Source of the DNA: Calliopum simillimum
Lineage: Eukaryota; Arthropoda; Insecta; Diptera; Lauxaniidae
DNA length: 64,000 nt
Assembly: GCA_951812925.1 (NCBI GenBank)
Contig: OX638370.1
Span: 94,192,897 to 94,256,896, forward strand
Direction: 5' to 3'
Position numbers and translations under genes: made by a program. The number at the start of each line of letters is the position of its first letter. Position 1 is the first letter of the stretch. The notes below the pieces were generated by a model. That model was not told the DNA's origin, ran no database searches, and saw only the letters and a program-made list of their open reading frames with translations. Below, piece after piece: positions 49,401 through 60,059 of this stretch.

Positions 49401-49926
49401 TCGTGCCATGATTGTGGAGAATTTTAGATATGCAGCTGTTGTGGATCTAGATGAAATCCTTATGCCACTGAAGCACAATTCTCTTGCTGAATTTTTACGG
49501 CAGTGCGATGAGGGGCGCTCGTCTGCCTATATGTTTCGTAATGTGTTCTATCATAAGCGTGACAGTAATGACATGTTCACTGTACCGCCGCATGTGAGAA
49601 ACCGTTATCTGTACACGCAGAACAAGGTGCGACGTACAGTAGAGGTGTTGCCAGCATATGCGCGCAGTAAATGTATCGTTAATACGCGCTCTATTATTGA
49701 AATGGGAAGCCACCAAGTTTGGCGAACGCTTCCTGGCTATTCGGAAAATGTGATACATCCAACGGTGGGACTATTGTTCCACTACCGCGATAAATGCCTT
49801 AATTGTAAAACTTTAATGATGGTGGACTATACAGCGCGTAAGTACGGATCATTGATATGGGACCAAGTTGATGAAGTTTGCCTGCAAGTTTTTCTGGTGA
49901 ATGATGGACTTTGCCCTACAGTATAG
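43446..49926 (+). CDS. Gene B: glycosyltransferase family 92 (DUF23) protein
   Basis: Coding exons are 43446-43553, 48091-48253, 48321-48420, 48482-48697 and 49101-49926: 1413 nt, 470 residues plus stop, with phases 0, 1, 2, 2 all matching. Residues 1-12 form a short cytosolic tail and about 13-32 (YFFLSGLVASALLILIYISM) a signal anchor, so this is a type II membrane protein, probably in the Golgi. The lumenal part shows family features: IYSAYFDFR near residue 80, SKPGIAICVGPIKENY at the start of exon 5, YRILGANHFYFY, and a DLDE motif at 311-314 (AAVVDLDEIL), the expected metal/nucleotide-sugar DxD. Family 92 enzymes include nematode and animal galactosyltransferases acting on N-glycan fucose; the donor and acceptor here are unknown. 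All five exons lack stops and frameshifts, so it looks functional. Intron 1 (4.5 kb) holds nested transposons. Confidence 0.87.
44692..46310 (+). repeat. Dispersed repeat family A, copy 5, split by the Transib-like insert
   Basis: The 5' part is 44692-45104 and the 3' part 46204-46310; the 1.1-kb insert breaks a monomer in its GGGCGTGG mark. The far end is lost close to the mariner at 46323. Confidence 0.65.
45105..46203. mobile_element. Transib-like non-autonomous element in family A
   Basis: A 1099-bp insert bounded by CACACTGGTTCAAAATCC and its complement, and flanked by GGGCG on both sides (45100-45104, 46204-46208). Removal of the insert and one GGGCG restores the family A sequence read in other copies (GGGCGTGGCA). 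A 5-bp GC-rich duplication and ends that start CAC are typical of Transib elements; that assignment is inference. A 101-codon minus-strand frame inside (45560-45865) has no recognisable domain. Confidence 0.65.
46323..47616 (+). mobile_element. DD34D mariner element, full length
   Basis: A 1294-bp element with TA duplications at 46321-46322 and 47617-47618. The terminal repeats are about 27 bp and differ at one position near the end: GGCTGCTCGATATATTTC on the left, its complement GAAATATATCGAGCAGCC on the right. It carries the transposase described separately. Confidence 0.85.
46498..47550 (+). pseudogene. DD34D mariner transposase, three nonsense codons, no frameshift
   Basis: A 351-codon frame from ATG (46498) to TAA (47548-47550) without any indel, broken by TAG at codon 46 (46633), TAG at codon 225 (47170) and TGA at codon 302 (47401). 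It begins MELTREHFRAIIFHNFRR (HTH), includes NLTIAQKKARVDWCKEML, and the catalytic motifs TDDESWIY, HHDN and YSPDLAPND with 34 residues between the second and third Asp. Two of the stops are compatible with TGG-to-TAG changes. It sits in intron 1 of gene B, same strand. Confidence 0.85.
47679..47860. repeat. Hairpin with TTTCAGAGAACATTTGAT arms
   Basis: GGTCCATTTCAGAGAACATT at the left pairs with the complement at 47838-47860; a third GAACATTTCAGAGAACAT lies in the loop. Noncoding. Confidence 0.5.
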
Positions 49927-50060
49927 TACTCGTATAGATGCGGCAATCGTTTTCCTTAGAAAAAGTGGCCTTCGACATCACATTTCATATCGTAGATGTA
50001 GCTTACATATACATACAAACATAAATCGTTTATAGATACTTTTACAAATTTTTTGTGTAA

Positions 50061-50066
50061 AATAAA
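50061..50066 (+). terminator. Gene B polyadenylation signal
   Basis: AATAAA lies about 135 nt after the gene B stop codon, followed by an A-rich stretch. It is the first hexamer after the coding region. Confidence 0.5.
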
Positions 50067-50456
50067 ACCAAAAAAAAAACTGAAAAAGTCTTAGCATTTT
50101 TTCGGTAAAGGAAATTTAACGAGGATTCCAAAAAAAAAAAAAAATATTAAAGGGACATTTTTCGTACTAAAATGGCCGTCAAAGTAAAAAAAAAAAATTT
50201 AAATATCAACTTTAAAGGTTCTTTTAAACTCTATAAGCCAAATACACGCTTAGACAATTTTTGCAATTAGCTCAAAGTTATCTTTAAAAAAGTTTTCTCT
50301 GAAACTATAGTATGACCCAAGAAAACAAGTCAAAAATCAGTTTTAACTTTAAATCGTCAGGGGTACCACGGGACCCCCTTCAAGTGCAAATTTTTGTTAG
50401 TCTAGGCATCCTCTTACACCTACCAGAAGCTTCGTAACCTTATTCGATACATCCTA

Positions 50457-51141
50457 CACAGAGCGAAGAAAAGAAGCATAAATTACGTTGCTTAATGAGT
50501 TTCTACCAAGTTTGTGAGTGTTTTAACTACATTTCGTTGCTGATTTGGATTTAACAACGCTCCAAGATCATTTTTGTATGGTGCGTTGCTAAATCACTCA
50601 CGAACGTGGTTGAAACTTATTCAGCAACGATGATTCCCAAACGTTGTTAAATCCAAATCAGCAACGAAACGTAGTCAAAACACCACGAAACATAGTAAAA
50701 TTAAAATCAGCTACGAAACGTAGTCCACGAACGTGGTAGAAGCTAATTTTAAAACAAATAGACTTTCAGTCAACCTCACAATAATGATGGCAGTGGCTGA
50801 GTTCGTTAACGTCCGCATCAACCACACGATAGGTTCCAGGTTCAAATCTCCCCAATACCAAACAAAAAAATATTCTTTTAAAGCAAAAATTTAAAATTAA
50901 AGGAGAAAATAATATCAGTTTCAATGAGTTGACAGGAAAAAATTAGAATTAAAAAAATTGTAAATAAATTATTTTTTTTTTTGCATTTTATTTAGCAACG
51001 CGCGTTGTTAAATCACTCACAAACGTAGTTGAAACTCGTTCAACAACGCGCGTTATTAAAATTGCAACGAACGAGCCATGTCCAAAATTTGGGTCGCAAC
51101 GTTGTTAAAATAACACTTTTGACAATGTTGTTTTCTCTGTG
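50457..51141. mobile_element. Inverted-repeat element with CACAGAG ends
   Basis: Ends CACAGAGCGAAG and the complement of CACAGAGAAAAC with TA on both sides (50455-50456, 51142-51143). Inside are inverted TTTCGTTGCTGATTTGGATT blocks and many AACGTTGTT/CACTCACGAACGTGG repeats. A tRNA-like unit has inserted at about 50750-50990. Confidence 0.5.
50793..50866 (+). repeat. tRNA-derived SINE-like insert
   Basis: An A-box-like TGGCTGAGTTCG and a B-box GGTTCAAATCT about 40 nt apart, followed by an A-rich tail. Acceptor-stem pairing is absent, so it is a SINE head or tRNA pseudogene. It interrupts the foldback at 50457-51141. Confidence 0.45.
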
Positions 51142-52426
51142 TATGCGACTAATTCCGAGATCAATATAAAATAAAAACTTCATGGAATCGCTTCGAGCTA
51201 CCTGTAAATGACCCTCAAAAAATTTCAAAAAATTCTCAGTTCACTTCTTTAACATCATATTTCAGATTTAAAGGGGTAAGCATGGACTTTTCAAAATTCA
51301 ATATATTTTTTTATTTAAATCATTAATTTTTTAATTTTAATCATTTAAATCATTGTACAGTGTGAAAAATTATTATTTTTCTAAATTTTTTCCCCGTGCA
51401 CAACTTATTTTATAATACTTGAAATAATATGTTTGCCATTCAAAGAAATTTTCTCTTCTATGAAAATCAATAATGGGTATGGAATCACACTTGTTCATAT
51501 TAAAACTACAGTTTTTTGAGACTTTATTTCCCTTAAGTAAAGACAACACTCCTAGCAACCTAGCAAATGATGATCTCATCCCAATAATAAATTAAGACGA
51601 AGTTGTCTGTGTGGTGTGGCATGTGAAAAAGGGATGCATGCAAGACTGAACATTAGACCATCATAGAGAACAAAACATTTTCCTTAAAGAAACCTTGCTA
51701 AAGTGATTAACAAAACACATACAAACGAATAAGAAATGTGGGGCATAGAACTGCGCAATAATGACCTACAGCGGCGATTTTATTCCACGCAATCGAAGAA
51801 TTTCCTTAAAATTTACTTTATAGTTTTGCTTTGTCGCTGTCAGTCAGCTGCTAGACGACCAAGTGTCATTTGTTTGTTATAAAAGTAGAAAATTTTGTTT
51901 ATTTCAGTGAAAAGTTAACTTTCGATACAAGTACAAAACTTAAAAAAAGTTCTAGTATTAAACACGATCTTAGTCGATATTTCAATATCCGGAAAAACCT
52001 CAACATCCGGTTGTTGTCAACGCTAAAAATTGTTACAAACAGTAGCCTAAAGATATGCTCAAAGTTGTGACATTCGCTGAAGACACAATATCACCATTAC
52101 GCATCGTTGGTGAGAAATGGTAATTTGAATCAGCAAATCAAATTGTTTGTTATTTCGTGTGAAAGTGTAACTTCCCAAGGGGAAAAATATCAAGCGCTTC
52201 TTGAGAAAGCATTTCGCAAGAGCTGTTTCTATAGTAATTTCGAAGCGCTTACACAATGATTTTTGTTAAGGCTGCAGTTAGCATTTGAATATCAAATTCT
52301 GCTTGGAGAGACATGTTTGTTTTAGTATTTGAGTAGTGTTTTTAAAAAGAAGAACAAAATATAAAAAAACAACAATTTGATACATATTTTACGCACGTTT
52401 TTGTTAAATTGAATTGAATTTGAGAA

Positions 52427-52592
52427 TTGATTTTCTTAACTCACTGGAAACAAAACAAATAGCACTTGTACATCAAAACGTTGTGATTACGTTTATGCTA
52501 AATAATGTCAAACTTTTTTATGGAGTTGCCAGATGTTAGCTATTGACATTTGTGTTGCCAGTTCCTGAATTATAAATACTTAGTACCCCTCG
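52427..52592 (-). mobile_element. Solo arm of the mariner-derived foldback family
   Basis: About 165 bp match one arm of the 32204-32775 element (GATTTTCTTAACTCACTGGA to TAGTACCCCTCG), ending at TA (52593-52594). Only one end is present. Confidence 0.55.
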
Positions 52593-52989
52593 TAAAGTTT
52601 ATTTTTTTAACAGTTAAGTGTGAGTCGCTAGTATCGATATACCTGGCAACCCATGAGCTATGACAGGAAAAAAGCAGGCAACCCGATTTTTTCATATTCT
52701 TTAAGTTGGCTTTATACTTTCGATTGGTATATAATTTGTTTCTTAAACAAATGAGTTCGATTAAAAAAATTCACTTTTAATTAATTATACCCTTGACAGG
52801 CATTTTTTAAGCAACCCATTCCCGATATATTTTTTAGCATATTATCTTTGATATTAACAGATACGTGCAACTCACTCCTCACTCGTATTTTAGACAAGAA
52901 TGAAATGGTTTTCCGCTCCATAGAATCATAAATGATTTAATCATTAGCGAATTGCAATTCCCTAATTTTACTCAATGATAACTCTCGAA

Positions 52990-53560
52990 AGTTGGAAGTT
53001 GTCCGTTCATGCTTACCCCTTATATCCACCCCAAAGAGGGCAGCCGTGCAAAAATCGCATTTTTATGAAATTTCTAAGGGGTGCGGAAAGCGGGTAAGTA
53101 CGTTCGGGAAAAATATTAAGGGGGGAAAAATAATAAAGGTTGTTCTTACATTTTATCCCCACCTGGGGCACCCTGAAAGTAATGGCAGTCAATTTCATAT
53201 AAAAAAGGTAATTTTTTCAGGGAACCTCACTTACGTAAGGGGTAAGTTAGTTCGGAAAAAATGTTGATTGGAGATTGTTCTTACTTTCTACCCCACCAGG
53301 GACACCTTGAAAGTGATGGGAGTCACCTGTAGAGAAAGGATGTATGTTGAGAAGAAATGTTGAGAGGTGAAAAATATTGGTGTTTTTCTTACATTCTACG
53401 CCACCACGGACTCCCAGGAAAAAAAAAATAAAATTAAATCTTTGCAGAGTGCCTTCTAAGGGATGATTATGTTCGGAAAAAATGTTAAGGGAAAAAACTA
53501 TTGGTGTTGGTCATACAATTTACTTCTCTAAGGGCGAAACCAGGGCTGCTATGAAAGTAT
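52990..53560. repeat. Degenerate tandem repeat, ~100-150-bp units
   Basis: Four units share GTTCGGAAAAAATGTTAAGG (from 53102, 53250, 53340, 53470), TTGTTCTTACATTCTACCCC and GGGACACCTTGAAAGT. Noncoding; short plus-strand frames here change register between units. Confidence 0.5.
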
Positions 53561-53599
53561 TTGTCGATTTTACTCCCATTTGTTTTAACGTTGACCTCA

Positions 53600-55690
53600 A
53601 TGCGGCGCCACTGAGAACAACCCCCAATCCCCCATTTTTGGGTTCATGTATTTTCTTACCAAACCTCTCAAAATTATGGATTCCAGCGTATCCAAATCCC
53701 ATTATTAAGAATTTCAATGCACTGAACTGAACTGAACTAAAACAAATCAAACAAGACATGTCAGTGCAGTATTTGTTTTTTCTCTTTCATATCCAAGTAC
53801 TGTCAAGACATTTGCATGCGATACTGAACTGAAGTATTTGATATATAAAACGCCGGTACAAGACATAACGCATCTTGAAACGAATTGTTTTGAAACTCCA
53901 ACAAGACATCTTTTAAGGACCCCTACTACATACAAGTAATAATTTACCCGTTTTGAGTTTAAAAGAAAACAATTAGGAGGACTTGTAAAATGTGAATTTC
54001 GTACAGAAAAATGGCGCACTCGACCTACAGTGCAATGCATTGCTGTTTGATATTATTTGTCTCTATCTGGACACGTAGCAATATTGAGTTAATTAAATAA
54101 AGTACATAACAATCAATTTCAAAAGAAATTGCATTGGGAGTATTTTTAGAAATTTCTAAAATTGAATTTTGTGAAGAACAACTCGTGTGGCACTGTTTTC
54201 CGGGCTCATGCTCTTGCCTTCTCTGGAATTTACTATTTTGAAAAGTCTATGGTAGCCCCGCTAAATCAAACATTTCCTAAGGGTATGCACTGGCGATTTG
54301 TAACACTATTTCTCATACTCTGATAAAATTCTATTCCAGACGTCTCACACGTATGCATTTTAAAGCTTTGCCTAACAAGTTAACATTTTGATCACTACTG
54401 TTGCGTAAATTTCAAGGGACTTTCCATACATTTAGAACTTATGAAGAGGAGGGGTAGCATGTACCTTTCAACGGTTGATTATGTAGGAGATGGGGGACAC
54501 CGGAACGGTAATGACGTTACCTTGATCAACGTCATTATTAATTCAATAAATAGATTTAAACAAGTGATCAAATAGAAGAGATCATCTACATAACCAATCG
54601 AACTGGACGGGAGGAGTGTGTATCCCAATGATTACAAATATTTACATGACGTTGAGGGAAATCAAAAAATGGGCAAAATATTGATTACGTAACAAATGGA
54701 CGGACCCTAAAGTGCAACCTTTTGGTTCTGTTCTGGTGCACAGCACAAACAGCAGCTAGTCTAAATTCGGCATTGCAACGTTGTGGATTGTTTTGGTTCT
54801 GCATTTAATTAAAGCAAAATGTAAAATATATTTAAATTAAAAACAGAAAAATATAAAAAAATAAGGTATATCAACAAAAAGCTCTAAATGTATATAACTA
54901 GGTAGTTGCAATAAAAATGTTCGCAGTTGTTTCAAAAAAAAAAAAAAAAAAATTCATTGACTGAAACATTTCGTGAGTTTGAAAGGGAAACCGATTTGTT
55001 TATTCTTTTAATAGAGTGCGGCGTTCGTGAGTAATACACATATTTTCTGTTCGAAACACAGACTGAAGTGGAAACAAAAAGTAAAAAAATAAAAAATAAA
55101 AAAACCAAAACAAAATGAAGCAAAGCTAAATCAGCAAACACCGAAAACCAGGCGCATTTCACCGGCATCCCGTCGCCAAAGCGGCCAAGTGTCCAAAATA
55201 ATTTAATGTTGAAGCAAAGTAACAGTGGAGCGAACTTAAGTTATTTCGGCAAGTTTTTTGCAATTTGGGATGTACCTTAGCAAATATAAAAAAGACTGCA
55301 TATAGGAAAAATCACTCGAGTCAAGTCAAAACAAAGTGAAGTTAAAGCCCGTTTTTGTTCGGTCTAGGTAAAATCTCTCTATAATGTTTAGTCGTTATAT
55401 AAGCTTAGAAAAATGTGTAGAAAATTATTAAAAAATCGTATTTCATATGACTTAAGTCTTAGTTATTTGAAAATAGAACACCGTGTGTTTGCGTGAGTTT
55501 TAATATAAAACAATATTCTGATGCGTATCATATCGTTGACGCCCCTTTTAAAAGTCAATCTCAATTTTTTAGTTCATTTCATTTTGTCAATCCACTGATA
55601 TTAGTCATCTTCATCTACTTCATGTGAGCATTTCAATAGTTTTTTCCAAATCGGAGGATAAACGTGTAATTTTCGATTAAAAATTTAAAA
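53600..55690. other. Intergenic region before gene C
   Basis: No transposon or coding signal. The stretch 54950-55350 (CAAAGCGGCCAAG, GGAGCGAACTTAAG) is less AT-rich and may be a transcribed leader of gene C. Confidence 0.3.
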
Positions 55691-55691
55691 T

Positions 55692-58600
55692 ATGATGAAA
55701 TTTTTTTCACCAAAATCATTGGGATACGCAAAAAGAAAGGTAGAGACTGTTTTAAATTTAAAGTTTTTCTTTTACTTGGTTACCGTATGCTTTCAATTGT
55801 GTTTGTGAAAAAATGCAATATTTGCAGACAAATTCATATCAGAAATCAGAGGATGTTTTCCCATCGGGGCAACAATGTCAACAGATTTTTAGTGATTACG
55901 GACTGTCTCAACTAATACGTTCACGAACACCCTTGATTTTGGCGCTAAGTAGGTACGTAGTTATCGAAGAAATCTCAAAATTGTAATTTTGTTTGTGCTC
56001 TTTATTAAAACGATCAATACTACTTTTAATTTTAATTTTACTGTTTCATCAAATCCGTACAATATGGCAAACTATGAAACTATTAAAACATATTAAAGTT
56101 GTTCGAGGTACGTATAACGCGTTAAAATTAAAACCTCGCAAGCTCGTTACTTTTCGAGTCACGTATGAGATCTGTAAAAATGTTTATGAAGCGTAGTTTT
56201 CCAGTGATTCATTAAATTTCGAATCTAATTTGATGCGTTAAATACTTACAAAGAAATATAAATAAATAAATAAACAAATTTAATAATGAATAAATCGTTA
56301 ATTGAGTAAGTTCCCAGTGTGCCAAACGGACGCGTTTTGAATTCGTGAAGGGTTCTTGTTTTCGTACTTTTTATCCGTTACGGATCCGTTACTCACCCGT
56401 TTGCGGGAGAAATTCCTCTAAAAAAGCGAATCCATTTTGAATTTGAGTTTACGAGTATTATATTTAAATAAAAAAAAAATTAAAACAAAAAAATAAAAAA
56501 TGTACTTCCTTCCAACCGGGAGATGAACCCAGGCTCCCGGGGTTTAAATTTACAAACAGTAGACTTTAAACAACTAGGCTATTGATCTATATGATGCAGA
56601 CTTATCTGTTGTTGAGATATAAAGTTTGTATTTTAAACAAATTTCCGTTTGTTTTTTTTTATAAGTATTCTGTGTTCCTTCTCTTCACTTCTTTTGATAA
56701 AAATATTACCCAAATTTGGAATAAAAAAACAAAACAAATAAAAAATTTTTTTTTTTTATCATCATTAACATTAATTAAGGCAAATCCGTTTTAAGTTCGT
56801 ATTTGAGGTGTTTACGGGTTCAAAACGGATTTACCCAGGTTCGAATCCTACCACAGGTAGATTTTTATCTATTTTTTTCTTCTTTTTTCTCTTATTTTTT
56901 TTTTTAATTGCTAATAACCTCATCAAAACGTTTTTTTGTAAATATACAGCATTAACATTTTTAAAAGCGAATCCAGTTTAAATTCGTTTTTACGTACGTT
57001 TCGGATGCGAAACGGGTTCGTCACTACGGATCTACCCGGGTTTGAATCCTACCATAGGCAGGATCGTTATATTTTTTTTCTTTTTTTTTTCTTATATTTT
57101 TTTTTAATCGGTAGCGCTTCAAAACGGTTTTTTTTTTTTTTTTTCATTAACATTATTAAAAGCAAATCGGTACAGAAATTGCTATTTTTTAAGAAAATTT
57201 TCATGGCTTTTTTTTTCTGGAAATTGCCTCTTTTATAATTTGCAAAAGGCGGTATATTTGTTCTGGAAATCTTATGTTGTAGAACTTTCGCACCCAATAT
57301 CTCACGAAAGCACCACCTTCCGCGGCTTGATTGAAACAAAATATAGTACCTACTATTAGAAGATCATCCACAAAAAATTCAGCTTTGATACGTAAGGACT
57401 GCCCCGGAAAAATTTGTCGCTTTGTTTTTCATTAACAAAAAAATACGTAATAAATTTTTTTTAAATTTTGTTTTTTTATTTATTAGTGAGTAGTATAACA
57501 AACATAAATAACCTTAAACTATTAACAAATATTTATTTTATATAAAAATATTTAACTTTTTTCTTAAGACCCTTCATTAAGTATTGTACAGTTGTTTCGA
57601 CGACAGTACCGTACGACCTTCGCCACTTATTTTTGAAATTTTTTAAATTTTTTGCAGTGCTTTTACTCTTCTGAAGATCTGATTTCATTAGAGCCCAATA
57701 TCTCTCAATAGGTCGAAGCTGTGGGCAGTTAGGTGGATTCGCATTTTTGGGAACAAAATTTACATTATTGCTTTTGTACCATTTTATGGTGGCTCTAGAG
57801 TAGTGAGAGGTTGCTAAATCAGGCCAGAACATAACGGTACCTCCGTGCTCACGAATAAATGGCAAAAAACGTTTTTCAGAGCATTCATCAATATAAATTT
57901 TTGAGTTAATTGTGCCCAGTGTTACAAAAAAAAAATGCTCCTCAGACCGCAGGTGCATATGGCCTGCCAAACCATATACTGCTTGGGAAATTTTGTAATT
58001 TTCTTCTCTTTAAATTTGCTCTGTATCTGCCCCTCCTCCAAACAGGTGTAAAATTTGTATCTTGTTAGCTGTTTAAAATCTGCCTTAACGTATGTTTCAT
58101 GGTCCATTATGCAGCAGTCAAATTAAGTCAGGTAACCGACATATAACTTTCGGGCTCGCTTTTGAGCCTCTAACTGCTTTTCATCGGAATGGTATGGTAC
58201 TTTCTGAACTCTGTAGGTTCTTAGCTTTGTTTTTTCTTTAGTCTGTTTATAGAAAATTTTGAGGTTCCTACTCTGGCAGCCATATCTCGTTCTGAAGTGT
58301 TGGGATTCTGATTAAAAAGGCGCTTCACTTTTTTCACCAATTGTGGGTCTATACTGGCTTTTCTACCTAAACTCTTTTTCCGCGTAATAAGTTGACCCTT
58401 TCTATAATTCGCAATAACCCTTTGAACAGTGATTTTTGATGCACCTGTTTTTTTTAGCTATGGATGAATATTTTAATTCTCGTTTTTGCATGCAAGTGTA
58501 CAAAATGAATTTGCTCTTTTTTTCTTGATTGCTAGATATCTTTATCGTCTGAAGTTTGTTTGACAAGTGTTATATATTTTTTTAATCGTCATGTTATATA

Positions 58601-60051
58601 AAAAATATAGCATCCATATTTTGACCTGCACGATCATCAGGTAAATCATAATCTAAAGGAATAAAAGGGTCAAATTTTTCTGGGGCAGTCCTTAGGTCGT
58701 AGTTTTAATAATTTGAAAATCAAAATGGTCTATAACTTAATTCGTGCGGTTTTTTTTTTTCAAAATTTGAACATTTATTTAAGAAAAACATGTACAACAG
58801 TATTATTCAAAGTATTTCCCATCGTCAGCCACTACTTTTTTTCCATCTTTCTGGTAACATAGGGATTCCGCGCCAAAAGAACTGCTCCATTTTTGAGGCC
58901 AAGAATGAATCAAGCCAATTTCTGATACACTATTCTGAAGTGAAGCGTATCCTGGTGAGAGCGTTTTGCATAGACCGAAATAAATGATGGTCGTATGGGG
59001 CAAGGTCCGGGCTATAAAGCGGGTGAGCCAAAACTTCCCATGCAATAATTTCCAAATAGTTTTTAACCGGTCTTCCAACATGTGGCCGAGCGTTGTCATG
59101 TTGAAAAATTATGACTTCGTGTCTGGTCGCATATTCCGGTCGTTTCTCGGATATGGCTCTATTTAAGCGGATCAATTGTGTTCAATAGAGGTCACCTGTG
59201 AGCATTACAGAGCATTACCATGGCACCATGGATATTTGCCTTTGGCTGGGAAGGTCCTGGTTGTCCGGGCTTCGTTTCGGGTTGTCGTAATGGATCCATG
59301 CAAAAAATGACTTTTGGCAGCAGTTTTCTTCATATTAAGGTAATGAAGAAGAACTTCCCGCAAAACACTTTTTGAGGCACAAAGTTCGACATTTTTGAGT
59401 GAAAAAAAAAAAAATTGTTGTTTACGCTTCAAATGAATGACATTAACTGAAAAATATGCACAATGACAGTAGCTTTCCAACGCATGTTCGGAATATTGGA
59501 ACGATGGAATAATAATCAAGTAACGCCATCTCTTAGCAAACCGCACGAATTAAGTTATAGACCCTATATTACATTGAACACTTGTATGTGGAAAATGCCT
59601 TAAAATAGGATATCTCCTAAACTATGGGTCGTGCGAAGACAATTTGTAGCATTTTTCGGTAGGATATACTCTGAGCTACAAATTAATGGACAAAAATTTT
59701 TATGTAGAACGAACTATTCGGAAGATATTTGCAAAAAACGGATTTTCTCGACCAATCCTATGCGTACAATTTATCTTCAACCAGCCTTGAAGATTTAAAT
59801 TCTTTCTTTCATCAAGGTCACTTTGTTTTTTACCAAAAACTGAAACGATATTTTTCTATCAAATTCCTTATAAAATTTCCATAATTTCAGTGACATTTCG
59901 AGAGATAAAGAGTGCGCTTCCTGCTGCGACAACAGAATACCTCAAACTTACAACAACAACGGCAACTACGTAAACACCAAGAGCCACAGCAAACTCCAAG
60001 CGACAACGACGACAACCACGGAAGCGGAAGTAGGCGACAACGAACACAACG
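55692..60051 (+). CDS. Gene C: unrecognised protein, three linked exons, 3' part unresolved
   Basis: Exon 1 (55692-55739) encodes MMKFFSPKSLGYAKRK and ends phase 0 at AAAG/GTAGAG. Exon 2 (55828-55952) follows TTTGCAG, is open only in the matching frame, and ends phase 2 at GTAG/GTACGT. Exon 3 (59891-60051) follows ATAATTTCAG, needs phase 2, is open only in that frame, and ends phase 1 at AACG/GTATGT. The joined part is 111 codons: a basic start, a Gln/Ser region, a Cys-x2-CC cluster (ECASCCDN), then Asn- and Thr-rich sequence. I recognise no domain. Intron 1 is 88 nt; intron 2 (3.9 kb) carries tRNA-like units and two transposons. The next exon would start in phase 1; I found no convincing candidate before the window ends. 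Confidence 0.5.
56500..57110. repeat. Cluster of tRNA-like units
   Basis: On the minus strand 56517-56583 carries an A box (TAGCCTAGTTGTTTAAAG) and a B box (GGGTTCATCTCCCGG), spacing as in a tRNA-derived SINE. On the plus strand two units with AGGTTCGAATCCTACC (56828) and GGGTTTGAATCCTACC (57039) follow, each with a T-rich tail and a preceding AAGCGAATCC or AAACGG block. Within intron 2 of gene C. Confidence 0.45.
57395..58692 (-). mobile_element. DD37E Tc1/mariner element, copy 1
   Basis: A 1298-bp element with TA at 57393-57394 and 58693-58694. Ends are AGGACTGCCCCGGAAAAATT on the left and the complement of AGGACTGCCCCAGAAAAATT on the right. The transposase is on the minus strand. The two ends are almost identical, but the gene is broken. 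Confidence 0.8.
57536..58530 (-). pseudogene. DD37E transposase, copy 1, broken
   Basis: Recognisable parts in order: HTH region (SQHFRTRYGCQSRN area, frameshifted), LRTYRVQKVPYHSDEKQL, a TAA where copy 2 has Lys (before FDCCIM), MDHETYVKADFKQL, a frameshift near an A run at about 57930, then MFWPDLATSHYS and PQLRPIERYWALMK. The second Asp and the final Glu are 37 residues apart, which defines the DD37E family known from mosquitoes. The first catalytic Asp is His here (MDHETY), so the protein would be inactive even if in frame. Confidence 0.75.
58727..59563 (-). mobile_element. Internally deleted DD34D mariner
   Basis: An 837-bp element with inverted ends GGTCTATAACTTAATTCGTG (left) and its complement (right, ending 59563). 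On the minus strand the start of a transposase (SVLREVLLHYLNMKKTAA, near 59370) runs straight into the catalytic half (GNAL area, then FQHDNARPHVGR and YSPDLAPYDHHLF; 34 residues between Asp), so about the N-terminal third is deleted. A TAG after RFTSE (58930) and an extra A before VVADDGKYFE add to the damage. It lies 35 bp from the DD37E copy. No clear TA flanks the GGTC ends. Confidence 0.7.
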
Positions 60052-60059
60052 GTATGTGA

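Noticed and set aside
57067..57339. 90-codon Lys-rich frame
   Set aside because: Produced by poly-T stretches in the tRNA-like cluster.
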